The notes under the pieces are model-generated. The model saw only the letters and a list, made by a program, of their open reading frames with translations, searched no databases and was not told the DNA's origin. Made by a program: the position numbers and the translations under genes. Of a DNA stretch of 64,000 nucleotides, positions 43,706-54,195 are shown one piece after another. The stretch spans positions 124,001-188,000 of the forward strand of contig JBAYUS010000001.1 in NCBI GenBank assembly GCA_041675025.1, written 5' to 3'. Source of the stretch: CAJBLF01 sp041675025 (GTDB lineage: Bacteria; Patescibacteriota; Gracilibacteria; Absconditabacterales; Absconditicoccaceae). The stretch's first letter is position 1. Each line of letters opens with the position of its first letter.

Positions 43706-43915
43706 TTAGACTGCTGCGTCTATTTTTTCTACATTTATTGCGTTGATTCCTTTTTGTCCTTCTTCAGTTTCAAAAGAAACTGTGTCATTTTCTTCAATAG
43801 TAGTTCCTTCAGTTAATCCAGAAATGTGTACGAAAACATCTTTACTTCCGTCTTCAGGAGTAATGAAACCGAAACCTTTAGTTGTGTTGAAAAATTTTAC
43901 TGTACCTGTAGCCAT
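43706..43915 (-). CDS. Cold-shock domain protein (CspA family)
   Basis: A 69-residue single-domain cold-shock protein with RNP1 (KGFGFI) and RNP2 (VFVHI), the aromatic residues that bind single-stranded RNA and DNA, and the family start MATGTVKFF. It acts as an RNA chaperone. There is no TGA; glycines use GGA/GGT. Highly expressed genes in this window seem to avoid TGA, but the sample is small. The 190-base upstream gap before the exonuclease gene may contain the long 5' leader typical of such genes; I see no clear thermosensor fold. Confidence 0.95.
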   Translation of the reverse strand: MATGTVKFFNTTKGFGFITPEDGSKDVFVHISGLTEGTTIEENDTVSFETEEGQKGINAINVEKIDAAV

Positions 43916-44106
43916 TGTAATTTGAAAAAAAATAATAAAATTTGAGTACTTAACTCAATGAGAGTTATATATAAAATCAATAAATAATCAAGGGAATCTT
44001 TTATAAAAGATTTATGGTGTTTTTTAATAAAAATTATGTCTCTCTATTGATTTATTCTATCGTATTATTTATACCCATAGTCACTATTTATTTATTCTTA
44101 CATTAT

Positions 44107-44667
44107 ATGCCCAAGAAACAAAAATGAATCTCTCTGATTTTTATTGATACAGAGACTACATGACTTTCTTCTACGGATCAGATTCTTCAATTTGCCGCTA
44201 TATATGGGATATTTGATGGAAAAAAATTTCATGAAGAGAAAAGAATCAATCAATACATGAATATCACTACCAAAATAAATTTCTTTGCACAAAACGTCCA
44301 TGGAATCAGTAAATCTATGGTAGCTAAATATTGATATATCGACAGCTATATCGATGATTTTCTCCAATATATAGATAAATCTGATCATATTATTGGACAT
44401 AATATTTCATTTGATATTAGAATGTTACAACAAGACTGCGAAAGAATAGATAGACAATATGATTGGGATAGAATTAAAACTTTTTGTACTATGAAAGACA
44501 TAAATCATATTTCAGATTTGCCAAAAAAAAGACCAAGACTGGGATTGTTATATACTCACCTTTTTGATAAAGAATTTTCCAATGCTCATGATGCAATGGC
44601 TGATATAGAAGCAACTAAAGATTGTTTTCTTGAATTAACTAAAAGGGGAGATATCTGTTTGGAATAA
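44107..44667 (+). CDS. DEDDh 3'-5' exonuclease (DNA polymerase III epsilon-like)
   Basis: A 186-residue exonuclease. The DEDDh residues are all visible: DTET in FIDTETTGLS (about residue 14), Asp in GHNISFDIRML, and His/Asp in NAHDAMADIEAT near the C-terminus. The fold is that of DnaQ or RNase T. As a free-standing enzyme it could proofread with a separate polymerase or trim RNA or DNA. Two TGA glycines, one inside TETTG, exactly where the family has glycine. It is followed 22 bases later by the GIY-YIG gene in the same direction. Confidence 0.9.
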
Positions 44668-44689
44668 TTTTTTAAATATATATTACAAA

Positions 44690-44932
44690 ATGCGATTTGT
44701 TTATATGGTAAGATGCAGTGATGATACTCTATATACTGGTATAACCAATGATTTAGATAAAAGAATTTATGATCATAATTTTTCAAAAATTTGAGCGAAA
44801 TATACCAAATATAGACGTCCGGTTACACTTGTCTGGTATAAAAGAACTGTAAATAAAAAAACTGCATCTAAGCTAGAATTTAAAATAAAAAAAGTATCAA
44901 AACCACAAAAAGAAGCACTTATAAAGAAATAA
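44690..44932 (+). CDS. GIY-YIG nuclease-domain protein (UPF0213-like)
   Basis: An 80-residue single GIY-YIG domain with MVRCSDDTLYTGITNDLDKR (the GIY and YIG half-sites appear as MVR and YTG), the helix with Arg and His (RIYDHN), and the conserved Glu in KLEFKIKKVS. The family is the small UPF0213/YhbQ group of putative endonucleases. It is probably in one unit with the upstream exonuclease, together a small DNA-repair pair. One TGA glycine near the middle (KIGAKYT). Confidence 0.88.
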
Positions 44933-45022
44933 TTTTTTTTCGCTTGTATTTATTATCTGAAAATCTATCCTGATGGAGGTTTTCCAAAAGTCCCCCCATT
45001 TTTATAACTTAATTATAAAAGC

Positions 45023-45850
45023 ATGGGGTATGTAGCAACACAAGATTTTCATAATTCGATCTCGTTATTGAGATCTTTTTTTTTATCAAAATGATATTTG
45101 GAAGTTCATACGCAGGATAGACTGAGTATCCTTGCAGCATGTGAAGATCCTGATACTATTGCAACTTTCGACTATCAATGAGAAAAATGGCCTTTACCAC
45201 AGACAGGACAGATGCGATTGGAATATGAATTACTGACACATCCAGAATTTGTTTGAGTATTTTGTGTCAGCACAAGTTATAGACAAGAGCCTAATCCTAT
45301 TCCTGGAAGACACGAAACTATTTTTCCTATGTTTGAATTTGAAGCAAAAGGAGATATGAATGATTTGATTCAATTAGAACAAGAATTACTGGTTTATCTT
45401 GGCTTTTGAACTATTGAACAATTTAGTATGGCAACATATTGAGAAACGGCAGAATTATTTATTACAAAAGAATTGAATACAACTCATGAAATGTCTTTAC
45501 GAAAAAACCATAACAAACCAGTACATTTCATTAGCTATTTTCCTGAATATACTCATCCATTCCGAAATATGAAAAGATCGGGAGATTTAGCAAATAAAGT
45601 AGATATAATTCTTTGCTGAATGGAAACTATTGGTTCAGCACAAAGAGAAGTGGATCCTATTATTATGAGAGAAAGGTTTTATACTATATCCAATGGTGGG
45701 TACGCTCAAAAACTTTTTGACCACTTTGGCAAGGAGCGTGTTGAAAAAGAATTAGAAGAATTTCTTGCTCATGATTTTTTTCCAAGATATGGTGGAGGAA
45801 TAGGTATGACTAGATTAATAAGAGCATTAAAAAATGTTTTGATAAAATAA
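45023..45850 (+). CDS. AsnRS/AspRS-like class II catalytic core without anticodon domain
   Basis: A 275-residue protein with the class II aminoacyl-tRNA synthetase fold. Motif 2 is FCVSTSYRQEP...FEFEAKG and motif 3 is GGGIGMTRLIRAL. The closest families are asparaginyl/aspartyl-tRNA synthetases, but the N-terminal OB-fold anticodon-binding domain (about 100-130 residues) is absent and the ATG is well placed. Such truncated paralogues often work as amino-acid or adenylate enzymes (for instance asparagine synthetase A or tRNA-modifying synthetases) rather than as synthetases. Several TGA glycines. A true AsnRS is not in this window. Which amino acid it handles is unknown. Confidence 0.8.
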
Positions 45851-45899
45851 CTTTTATGCGTATATATAGTGTGTTATTTTTATCAGTTAAAATATTATT

Positions 45900-46076
45900 A
45901 TGGCTGACTCATCAAAACCAGAAAAAAAAACACCCTTAACTCCATCACCAGAAAAGAAACCTTTTGTCCCACCAAAGCCTTTTGTAAATACTAACCCATC
46001 ATTTAATAAAACTTGATTTGGATGAAAATGATGAGGACATAAACCAGCTATTTTAAAACATTCTCGTTCTAGATAA
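45900..46076 (+). CDS. Small Pro/Lys-rich protein, unknown function
   Basis: A 58-residue hydrophilic protein, MADSSKPEKKTPLTPSPEKK at the start and a Gly/Lys-rich end GKGGGHKPAILKHSRSR with four TGA glycines. It looks intrinsically disordered and nucleic-acid binding. It lies between the AsnRS-like gene (49 bases upstream) and a terminator 19 bases downstream. Its small size and low complexity mean it could be a non-functional ORF, but placement before a terminator supports it. Confidence 0.5.
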
Positions 46077-46094
46077 TTATTATATAGATAATCA

Positions 46095-46120
46095 AAATCT
46101 CCCTTGTGGAGATTTTTTTT
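46095..46120 (+). terminator. Terminator after the AsnRS-like unit
   Basis: AAAATCTCC cttgt GGAGATTTTTTTT, a clear hairpin with T tract. Confidence 0.87.
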
Positions 46121-46272
46121 GTATAATTTAATATTATTGACATGTTATTATAACAGAAGAAGAGAGTCAAACTTATATATATATTATAGGTTGGCTTTCT
46201 TATGGAAATATATTATACTTGTTGTTGATATGTAAATTGTATGATGAATCTTTATTGTTTTGCTGATAAATT

Positions 46273-46689
46273 ATGTTGTATATAAAACATCCTAATAGAA
46301 TAATTATCTTGATTTTTATGCCAATACTTTGGACATTGATTATCCCACTTGCTGTGTCGGATCTTTGGATAGAGATTTATCATCGTATTTTTTTCCCACT
46401 ATATAAAATACCCTATGTAAAACGTGGAGATTATATTCAGATAATGGATAGAGCTAAACTACCATACCTCAATATTATTCAGAAAATATATTGTATGTAC
46501 TGTGGATATGCAAATGGTTTGGTTCGTTATTGGGTACAGATTGCGTGAGAAACTGAACATTATCGATGTGGCATACAACATCAAAAAAGAAAAGATTTCA
46601 TTTCTGAAGAGCATCAAAAAGATTTTTCAAAATATGGAGATAAAAATGATTTTCTAAAAAAATATTGTAGTAAAGGAAGTATAAAATAA
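46273..46689 (+). CDS. Membrane-associated CxxC protein of a conserved unknown family
   Basis: A 138-residue protein. The first 35 residues form one hydrophobic segment (IIILIFMPILWTLIIPLAV). A region with a conserved-looking pattern follows: MDRAKLPYLNIIQKIYCMYCGYANG near the middle, then HYRCGIQHQKRK. From memory the same pattern (LPYLN, YCxYCxYxNG, C-x3-H) occurs in small proteins of many bacteria of unknown function; I cannot check this here. The CxxC and Cys/His pair could bind a metal. One TGA glycine after YWVQIA. The start is the first ATG that keeps the membrane segment. Confidence 0.65.
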
Positions 46690-46753
46690 TTTTCATTTTA
46701 TTCACCTAACAACAGATATCTATTCAAATTTTTTATTTGCTGTTTACTATAAA

Positions 46754-47632
46754 ATGATGAAAAAAACACCTAAAAAGACAATATCTGGAATGACCAGAGC
46801 AGAATATATTGAAGTAGAACCCAATGTACGTCTACATATAACTGATGTAGGTGAAGGTAGACCTATTGTGTTGCTCCCAGGTTGGCCTTTAAGCGATGAA
46901 ATGTATGAATATCAATATAATGATCTGATAAAAAATCATTTTCGCGTAATCGGTATTACCTTGAGGGGGTTTGGTAAATCTGATAAACCTTATTCAGCGT
47001 ATAATTACGATGTACACGCATTGGATATAAAAAAGGTTCTGGATACACTGAAGATAAAAGATGCGGTTTTGGGCGGTTTTTCTATGGGAGGATCTATTGC
47101 GATTCGTTATGTCGCAGAAGTAGATCATGGAGCTCATATTTCTCAATTAGCTTTATTTGGAGCAGCTGCTCCGATTTGGACACAACGCAAAGATTTCCCT
47201 TACAATCTTCCTCAGAGTGCTGTTGATGATTTAATTACCTTGAATAATCAAGATAGACCAAAGCTTTTATCTAATTTTGCAAATATATTTTCTGCTACGG
47301 AAACATGATTGAGTAAGGGGATCCGCGATTGGTTGTACGGGATTAATTTAAGCGCATCTTCGTATGCAATGGCTCAATGTTTAATTGCTTTGCGTGATAC
47401 AGACCTGAGAAATGATTTAGCTAAAATAAAAATTCCGACTGTGATCATGCATGGTAAAAAAGATAAAATATGTTCTTTCGATCTAGCAAAACAAATGAAG
47501 GTCTGAATATCAGATTCATATATTGTTGCTTTTGAGAAGAGTGGGCATAGTTTATTTCTAGAGGAAACTTATAAATTTAATGCGGAGCTGATTAAATTTG
47601 CAAAAACAAGAAGTACTCTTTCAACTCATTAA
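46754..47632 (+). CDS. Alpha/beta hydrolase
   Basis: A 292-residue alpha/beta-fold hydrolase. The oxyanion-region motif LLPGWPLS is near residue 40, the nucleophile elbow GGFSMGGS near residue 105, the acid in MHGKKDKIC near residue 230, and the catalytic His in KSGHSLFLEE near residue 270. The GFGKSDKP segment resembles haloalkane dehalogenase or haloperoxidase-like enzymes, but substrate is not predictable. Two in-frame TGA glycines; otherwise the gene looks more GC-rich than its neighbours, suggesting transfer. A cupin gene follows 36 bases later in the same direction. Confidence 0.85.
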
Positions 47633-47668
47633 TATATTAGAAAATTTTATTTTTTACAATAGATATCT

Positions 47669-48121
47669 ATGACAACTAATTCATCAACTATAAAAAATAG
47701 CTCCGTAGTACCTATGAGCTATCATACCAACATTATTAAAGACACACAAGAAAATGGAAATTTTCGTCGTGTTTTGTTTACTGGTCCAGGAAGTCAACTC
47801 GTAATAATGAGTATTCCACCTGGTGGTGACGTCGGAGAAGAGACGCATCCATATGTCGAACAGACACTTTTCTTCCTTTCAGGAACTGCTGAAGCGATAC
47901 TTAATGACAAGAAGTTTTCTATTGTACCTGGTGATGTTGTTGTAGTGCCCGCTGGTACTAAGCATAATTTTATAAATACTGGGACAGGAGATCTCAAAAT
48001 TTATACTGTGTATGCGCCACCCAATCATATTGATGGACGCGTCCATCCTACCAAGACTGATGCTGATGCTGATATGGCAGATGAGGCAATAGGTAATATT
48101 AAACCAGTCTGTACGAGATAA
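47669..48121 (+). CDS. Cupin-domain protein
   Basis: A 150-residue single-domain cupin. Motif 1 is GEETHPYVEQTLFFLSGTAE (His and Glu metal ligands; the His-x-His is THP-Y) and motif 2 is PGDVVVVPAGTKHNFINTG (conserved His). A polar acidic tail ends in PVCTR. It is an unassigned small-molecule-binding or isomerase cupin. It has no TGA codon. Together with the alpha/beta hydrolase upstream it forms a probable two-gene unit, closed by a stem-loop at 48184-48212. Confidence 0.85.
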   Translation: MTTNSSTIKNSSVVPMSYHTNIIKDTQENGNFRRVLFTGPGSQLVIMSIPPGGDVGEETHPYVEQTLFFLSGTAEAILNDKKFSIVPGDVVVVPAGTKHNFINTGTGDLKIYTVYAPPNHIDGRVHPTKTDADADMADEAIGNIKPVCTR

Positions 48122-48183
48122 ATTTTTGAACAATTCTTCTGATTGTAAAGATTTTAATTGTACTGCTTTAGAAATTATATAAA

Positions 48184-48212
48184 CAAAAAATCACGACTTT
48201 TGCCGCGATTTT
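48184..48212. terminator. Terminator between convergent cupin and phosphagen-kinase genes
   Basis: AAAAAATCACGACTTTTGCC and GCGATTTTC can fold as AATCrCG/CGyGATT with a GC-containing loop. It is about 60 bases beyond the cupin stop and 50 before the leftward gene's stop. Confidence 0.5.
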
Positions 48213-48260
48213 CTATGTTCGAAATAATATCCATTTGGTGGGGGTGAATTTTATTATTCT

Positions 48261-49376
48261 TTATATAGACTTTTCCATATCAGTTAATCTATTCAATAGC
48301 TCAGATCGTTTAATAACGGCATCTTGAGGAGACATAAATCTTTTAGAGTTGGAAACTTCTATTACGTCAAATGATTTACTTGATTCTCATCATTTACCTC
48401 TAATTTCACAACCATATTCTTTTGCTATTTTTTTGAGTTCTTCTAATGGATATTGTTGTTGTATTTTTGGAAAACTTATTCTAAGTCATGATTTAAACAT
48501 ATGTCCTATATTTGATGGACAAGAACCTAAGTTTCCATATTTTTTATGTTTTGCAAATTCTAGTTCTTCATCAAGCTTATTATAAATATTCGCTACATTA
48601 TTATATATTTTTTGCATATCTCTGCCAAATCATGTAAATCTGATATGATCTTCTTCGTTGATGATTATAATTGTGGATGGATTTTCAGGATTGTCCATCC
48701 ATATTCCAGATCATTCTGGTCGAAAATCAGTAATAACTCCAGCATCTTTTAGATAAGCATCTTCTAATGGAAATCCTCGTCCCTTTTCTCCTCGTTCTTT
48801 CCATTTTTCTGGGGCAGTTTCTTTTGCAGAAAAATATTTTCACCCAAAATTATTTTCTAATATCTGGGAAACTTCTTTCTCAATATTCTTTCTGTCCTCT
48901 AGAGTTTGTGTTGAGGGGAATCTTCATTTTAAATTCGCTCACATTCTCATCCTCATATCTATATATGACTTTGGATCTATTCTAAGGTTTAATGTTATTG
49001 GTTCAAGTTTTCAATCGTATATAGTGTCTGTATCTACTCAATGAAAGTCTTCTATAATTGGGGTGAATATCTTTTGAAAAGTATTATAGCTTTCTGCATC
49101 TCACGCATAGATTCCTACCTTTGAATTTGGATGTTTTATACAACTTTTGATAATATCAAATAATGTAGTTCATAATTGTGTTTTTTTGTCTTTATATTCT
49201 TCGAATATTTCTTGAGTTAAATATTTGGAGAGAAGAGAGTTTCATATCGACAATGTTTTTTTAATTTCTTCATAATTTAATTCTTCCATTTTTTTATTTA
49301 TGTTGCTAATTAAAACTTCATTATTTTGACCGTTACTGGCTTCTAAAATCTGCTCGTTTTTTCCAATTGAATCCAT
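48261..49376 (-). CDS. ATP:guanido phosphotransferase (arginine kinase-like phosphagen kinase)
   Basis: A 371-residue protein, the length of animal arginine kinases and longer than bacterial McsB. Signatures: VGIYAGDAESYNTFQKIFTP with IIEDFHG in the N-terminal half, the active-site STQTLEDRKNIEKEV region near the middle, and GSCPSNIGHMFKSGLRISFPK near residue 280, where the family has CPTNLGT; the Thr after Gly is His here. A C-terminal EIRGKGGESSKSFDVIEVSNSKR segment matches the family guanidino-loop region. These enzymes transfer phosphate between ATP and arginine or creatine, buffering ATP. Many TGA glycines. The substrate specificity is inferred. No protease partner (ClpC/CtsR) nearby, which argues against an McsB role. 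Confidence 0.85.
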
Positions 49377-49521
49377 TTGATTATTTAAGGCTAAAAAATA
49401 AAAAATCGTTTGAGAAATATTTCGTGAATCGTGTATTTTAAATCAATTGTTGTGTACATATATATAAATGTAAATATAATGCAATATAAAATATAATAAT
49501 GGTAATGTGGATGAAAAAAGA

Positions 49522-49836
49522 ATGTTTTATCAATTGATATTCAGAAACAATTTACAGGTAAACAAAAAATCGGAGAGTTTCTGAACCCTACCGATTTCCC
49601 CTTTGTTCCTATTGAATCAAGAGATTTTGAAGTCTAATTTCCTATCATTTGGAAAGCCTCGGGAGGCTTTTGAACACATACGTGTAAACCTTCTAGGTAA
49701 TGCTAGGATACAATTTATCCAAGAAATGATGCGTTTCTATATGGAACAGAAAGGCAAGGATTTTGATGTAATCTCAAAGTTAACACCAAAACAGAAAATA
49801 CTGTATGGACTTGATGATTTTAAGTCAGATTTATAG
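49522..49836 (+). CDS. Short protein at the island boundary, unknown function
   Basis: A 104-residue reading frame with one TGA glycine (SESFGTLPISP). The C-terminal two-thirds (GKPREAFEHIRVNLLGNARI ... KLTPKQKILYGLDDF) is helical and charged. No family recognised. It marks the left edge of the accessory region. Because the first 27 codons precede the conventional ATG at 49603, the true start could be either. It may be a remnant of a mobile-element gene. Confidence 0.45.
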
Positions 49837-50056
49837 ATCTCTTATTTCTAAGATTATAATAAGATGACAGTATATGAACATGTAAGAAGAGTTTCTAGGA
49901 AAAAATGTTAGATAAATAGGGTAGGTTTAAAAGAATAATAGGAGGCATTAACAAGTTACTTTGTATTTTGTGATAGGGGATAGAGGCAATTAACTATACA
50001 AAATTCCGTGTTTTATACAAATTATCTCGGTTATTTTATTTTATTACCAATGTATC
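49837..50056. other. Intergenic, possible decayed sequence at the island edge
   Basis: About 220 bases with a 15-codon open stretch at 49864 and an AGGAGG motif at 49941-49946 that is not followed by a usable start within range. It may be a remnant of a lost gene. Nothing else seen. Confidence 0.35.
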
Positions 50057-50731
50057 ATGAAAGAAAAGACTATTGGGGTTAGAAGGAAAGTGGATGATTA
50101 CAAACAGCTTAGGATCCAAGAATTGAAACATTTGGGCTATTTAAAAGAAGGGAATCACTTTAAGAAAATTCTTTATCGGTCTTGTGACGAGGAAAGTGCA
50201 GGTACTGTGGAGATCGAATTGGATTTGAGAGCCAAACATAACTACATTAGGGTCTACTTCACACTAGATGATGATAATCCACAAAAATCAGTCAATTGTG
50301 ACTATAAAATCCAAATAGAGAAAACTCCATGTAGATATGGCGGGTACAGGTATCGATTTCTCTGTCCCTGTAGCGGTAAAAGGAGCTCTACACTTTATTT
50401 ACAGGATAATTGATGGTTTGCTTGCAGGAAAGAGCTTAATTTGTGCTATAAAGAACAAAATGAGTCTAAAAAATGGAGATCGCTTGCACAATGATTAAGG
50501 AGATTAAGAAAAGCGGAATTCTTATTTGATGCAATCAGGCGTACCCATAAGAATAAACACTATACAAGAAAATATAGACAATATCTTTCCTTGATTAAGG
50601 ACAACAATGCAGATAAAGATATGGAGGATCTGATGTATAACGGATTTGTAAGAAAGCCAACACAACTTGATGTTCAGACTATGTCAGACTTGGATTATCA
50701 GGAACGAATGGAGTCTAATCTAATTATGTAA
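50057..50731 (+). CDS. Phage/plasmid-type protein with Cys-rich centre, unknown function
   Basis: A 224-residue protein. The N-terminal third is charged. The middle has FLCPCSGKRSSTLYLQDNG followed by WFACRKELNLCYKEQN, a C-x-C ... C-x7-C arrangement like a zinc ribbon. The C-terminal half is helical and basic (LRRLRKAEFLFDAIRR, KHYTRKYRQYL). From memory, similar zinc-ribbon proteins with an xFACRxCxxLxYxSQ core occur beside integrases and prophages; I cannot verify this here. Two TGA glycines fall inside the conserved middle. Good evidence of a coding gene with unknown role. Confidence 0.7.
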
Positions 50732-50877
50732 AAGGATTTTTAATATATGAGCGTTTATGTAGGTGTAATGCTTAAAACTTTTGTATATTTATAGTTGAAT
50801 TGTGGTGGAAATACTCTAATATGTTCACCATACACCCAGTAGGTAATTGTTTTTTTAGTATTTGAAACCACTATTTA

Positions 50878-53800
50878 ATGGCATCATCAAGTGTAATAAC
50901 TAATCAGGAACAGTTTTTGGATGAAGTAATCAATAAAATCCTTCCATCTACAGATAAAGCGTCATTTTTAGTCTGATTTTTCTATTTTTCTTGATTTCAA
51001 CAGATCTATAAAAATCTGATTGATAAAAAAGTAAGAATTCTGATCGGAATGGATGTTGAGCAGACTATTAGAGATCTTAAATTTAAGTTTACTTCTCCTT
51101 CATGAATATCCATCAAGGATACTCTAAGAAATTTCAAAGAACTTGTAAATAGAACCGATATATTTGAAGATAGTGAGGCACTTGAAGCAATGGAAATATT
51201 TATCAAAAAGATTCAGGAATGATCCTTAGAGATCAAACAGACACTTAATCCAAACCATGCAAAAATTTATCTTTTCCAGCATACAGAACTTTATAGTCAG
51301 GGATGAACCTTCCCTGGAACAATGATTACCTGATCAGGGAATTTAACTTTCTGATGAATGCATGGACAAGGAGAATTCAATATGGTCGTTAGAGAACCTG
51401 AAGGGTTCAATTCTACATTGGAATATTTTAATAACATATGGGATAATGAGTCTGTCCCTTTGACTACTGGATGAGAACAGGATGAAGTAGTAAAAATGCT
51501 TAAAAACGAAACATGGCTTAAATTATCAAAACCATATTACTGCTACATGAGACTTTTGAGTGAGTATTTTAAGGAAAATCAGGATGTCTTGTTTCCTTCA
51601 GATATTACTGAGGGACACTTTCAAGATTTGGAATATCAAACAGATGCCATCAAAAAGGCTCTCCATATTATTGAAGAACATAGTGGAGTGATTATAGCCG
51701 ACGTAGTAGGTCTTGGAAAGAGTATAATATGATCGACAATATTGCACAATATTTGAGAAAGAACAATAATTATAGCTCCACCACATCTAGTGGATCAACG
51801 GAATGATTATAAGAATTCTTTTGACTTTGATGCGGAAATCTTCTCTTCATGAAGTATTCAAAAAGCATTTGAGAGAGATAGTACGAATATCCATAAAGCA
51901 GAGGTTGTCTTGATAGATGAAGCTCATAAGTACAGAAATTCCGATACAAGTGACTATTGATACCTTCACCAACTTTGTCAGGGAAAAAAAGTGGTATTGT
52001 TAACAGCAACGCCATTCAATAATCAGCCTAACGATATCTTTAATCTGATTAAATTATTCCAAATACCAAATAAACCAACGATCCATACTAAAAAGTGATT
52101 GCTAGCAGATTTTACGGAACTTCAAAAGAAATATGAGGAGCTTAGAAAAAATCAAAGGGACATGGAGACAGATAATACAGAGATGATGGAAAGTATTAAA
52201 GAAATCGCTTATGAAATAAGACAACTTATCTGACCTGTGGTTGTAAGAAGATCAAGAGTCGATCTTGAAAAGATTATTGCCTACAAAAAAGATCTTACAA
52301 AACAATGATATGAATTTTCAAAGGTTGATGATCCAAAAGAACTTGAATTCGATCTATGAGAATTAACTGACTTGTACGTGAGTACTCTAGAAAGATTAAC
52401 AGAGGTTGATAATAACTGAAAGCCTGTTAATTTTAGATGAGCAAGGTATAATGCTTTGTGATATCTAAAGAAGGAAAGTCTCGATAAATATGCAGAACAA
52501 ATAGAAAATACTTTGTGATATAATTATATGCTTTTGGAAGGAAGACAAAGGAACATGCCGTTCTTTATGAGAAGATTGCTTGTTTCTAGGTTTGAAAGTT
52601 CTATTCAGGCATTTAGAGAAACTCTTAAATCACTCATTTCATCCATTAATCAGATGCAGTGATACATCAAGGCTCTTTCATGAGCTCCTGTGATCAAAAA
52701 ATGAGGACTTCCTACTATTGAGGATTTGACCGATGAATTAGATGATTTTGTATTTGATGAAATAGAAAAACAAGAGATTAAAGAATTACTGGAAAAGAAG
52801 GAAGGTATATTGATTGATATGAAAGACATTAATGGCGATTTTGTAGAAGATATGAATGCAGACAAAGAATTTTTGGAGGCATTGCTTTACGAATGGGAGC
52901 AGGTAGATTACGATCCAAAACTTGATGTCTTTGTCGAAAAATTAGCTAAACTTCAACAAGAACAAAAAGAGAGGAAGATAGTGGTATTTTCCCAGTACGC
53001 TTCAACCATTGATTATCTAGAAAAGAAATTAAAAGGGACTTTTCGCACACTCAAGGTGACTTGAGCAAGTAAAACAGATGAACTTAAGAAAAGCATAAAA
53101 TACAATTTCGATGCAGGAATAAAATTATCAGAATGGAAGGATGATTACGATGTTCTATTGGGTACTGATGCAATATCAGAGGGATATAATCTTCATAGAG
53201 CAGGAATTATAGTTAACTATGATATTCCATATAATCCTACAAGAGTGATCCAAAGAATAGGGCGTATCAATCGTATCAATAAGAAAGTCTATGATACACT
53301 ACATATCTATAATTATTTTCCATCTCTTGTATGAGAGAAACATACTAATACTAAAAAAATATCGACACTGAAGATAAAAATGATAGCAACAATTCTTGGT
53401 ATCGATGTTAAGACTCTTACTGATGATGAGGAAGTAAGCTCATTCTACAAAAGAGAAATAATGAAAAATGTAAAAGATGACTGAGAATCTCGAGATACAA
53501 GTTATCTAAATGATTTTAAAAATGCCAAAATCGAAGATCCAAAACTTTTGGAAAAATTAGAAGTTATCCCCGAAAGGACAAAACTTCAAAGACAAGAAAA
53601 GAAAGATAAACTATGAGTTATACTTTTTGCAAAGAAAGGGAATAACCTTATTTTTCAATTCTATGATCAGAAATTACAACAAACGGTGCCTATTACCATA
53701 GAGGATGCTTTTGATCTCTTTAAAGCAGAGTTAAGTGAAGAACCAAAAGATGTTTCGAAAGATTTCTATATGGCATATAATACTCTTAAGGAGGATATAA

Positions 53801-54105
53801 AACAATGAGCTAAGATTCAAGAATTGAATTCACAGGAGAAAAAAGCCTTAGATAACGTTAAAAAGATATTTGAAATAACAAAGAATCCATATTTCAAGAA
53901 ACTTCAGCAAGTTATTGAATATAGAGCCTTACCATTATATTACATGAAGACCATAAGAAAGATAACTCCTAATAACTTTGAAGATGAAGTTAAAAAGCTT
54001 ATTAAAGAAATATCTGAAAAGTATCTCCAATGAATTATTGATGCGATAAATAATTACGATGAGGAAAGTCAGGATTTAATAATATCTCAAGAATTCATAA
54101 AATAA
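50878..54105 (+). CDS. SNF2 helicase with N-terminal PLD-type nuclease domain
   Basis: A 1075-residue defence-type protein. The N-terminal 200 residues hold a phospholipase D-like nuclease half with HAKIYLF (about 128) and GSGNLTFGG (about 160), the HKD signature. The SNF2/RapA-type helicase follows: Walker A DVVGLGKS (about 275), motif II DEAHK (about 346), TATPFNN (about 377), then a long insertion and the second RecA lobe with VVFSQYAST, GTDAISEGYNLH and IQRIGRINRI (about 790). Such fusions act with DNA methylases in restriction-like systems. It precedes an Abi gene and an Eco57I-like methylase in one direction. Many TGA glycines across the whole frame. Confidence 0.88.
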
Positions 54106-54109
54106 AAAA

Positions 54110-54131
54110 AAGACCACTCTGGTGCGGTCTT
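54110..54131 (+). terminator. Weak hairpin after the SNF2 gene
   Basis: AAGACC ... GGTCTT around CACtctgGTG follows the stop by five bases, but no T tract comes after it, so termination would be partial at best. Because the A tract precedes it, it would work better on the other strand. Confidence 0.3.
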
Positions 54132-54195
54132 GCGATCCCGTGAGTGGTGCTGTCACGTACTATAATACTGATTTTTATCCAAAATACAAATCTAA

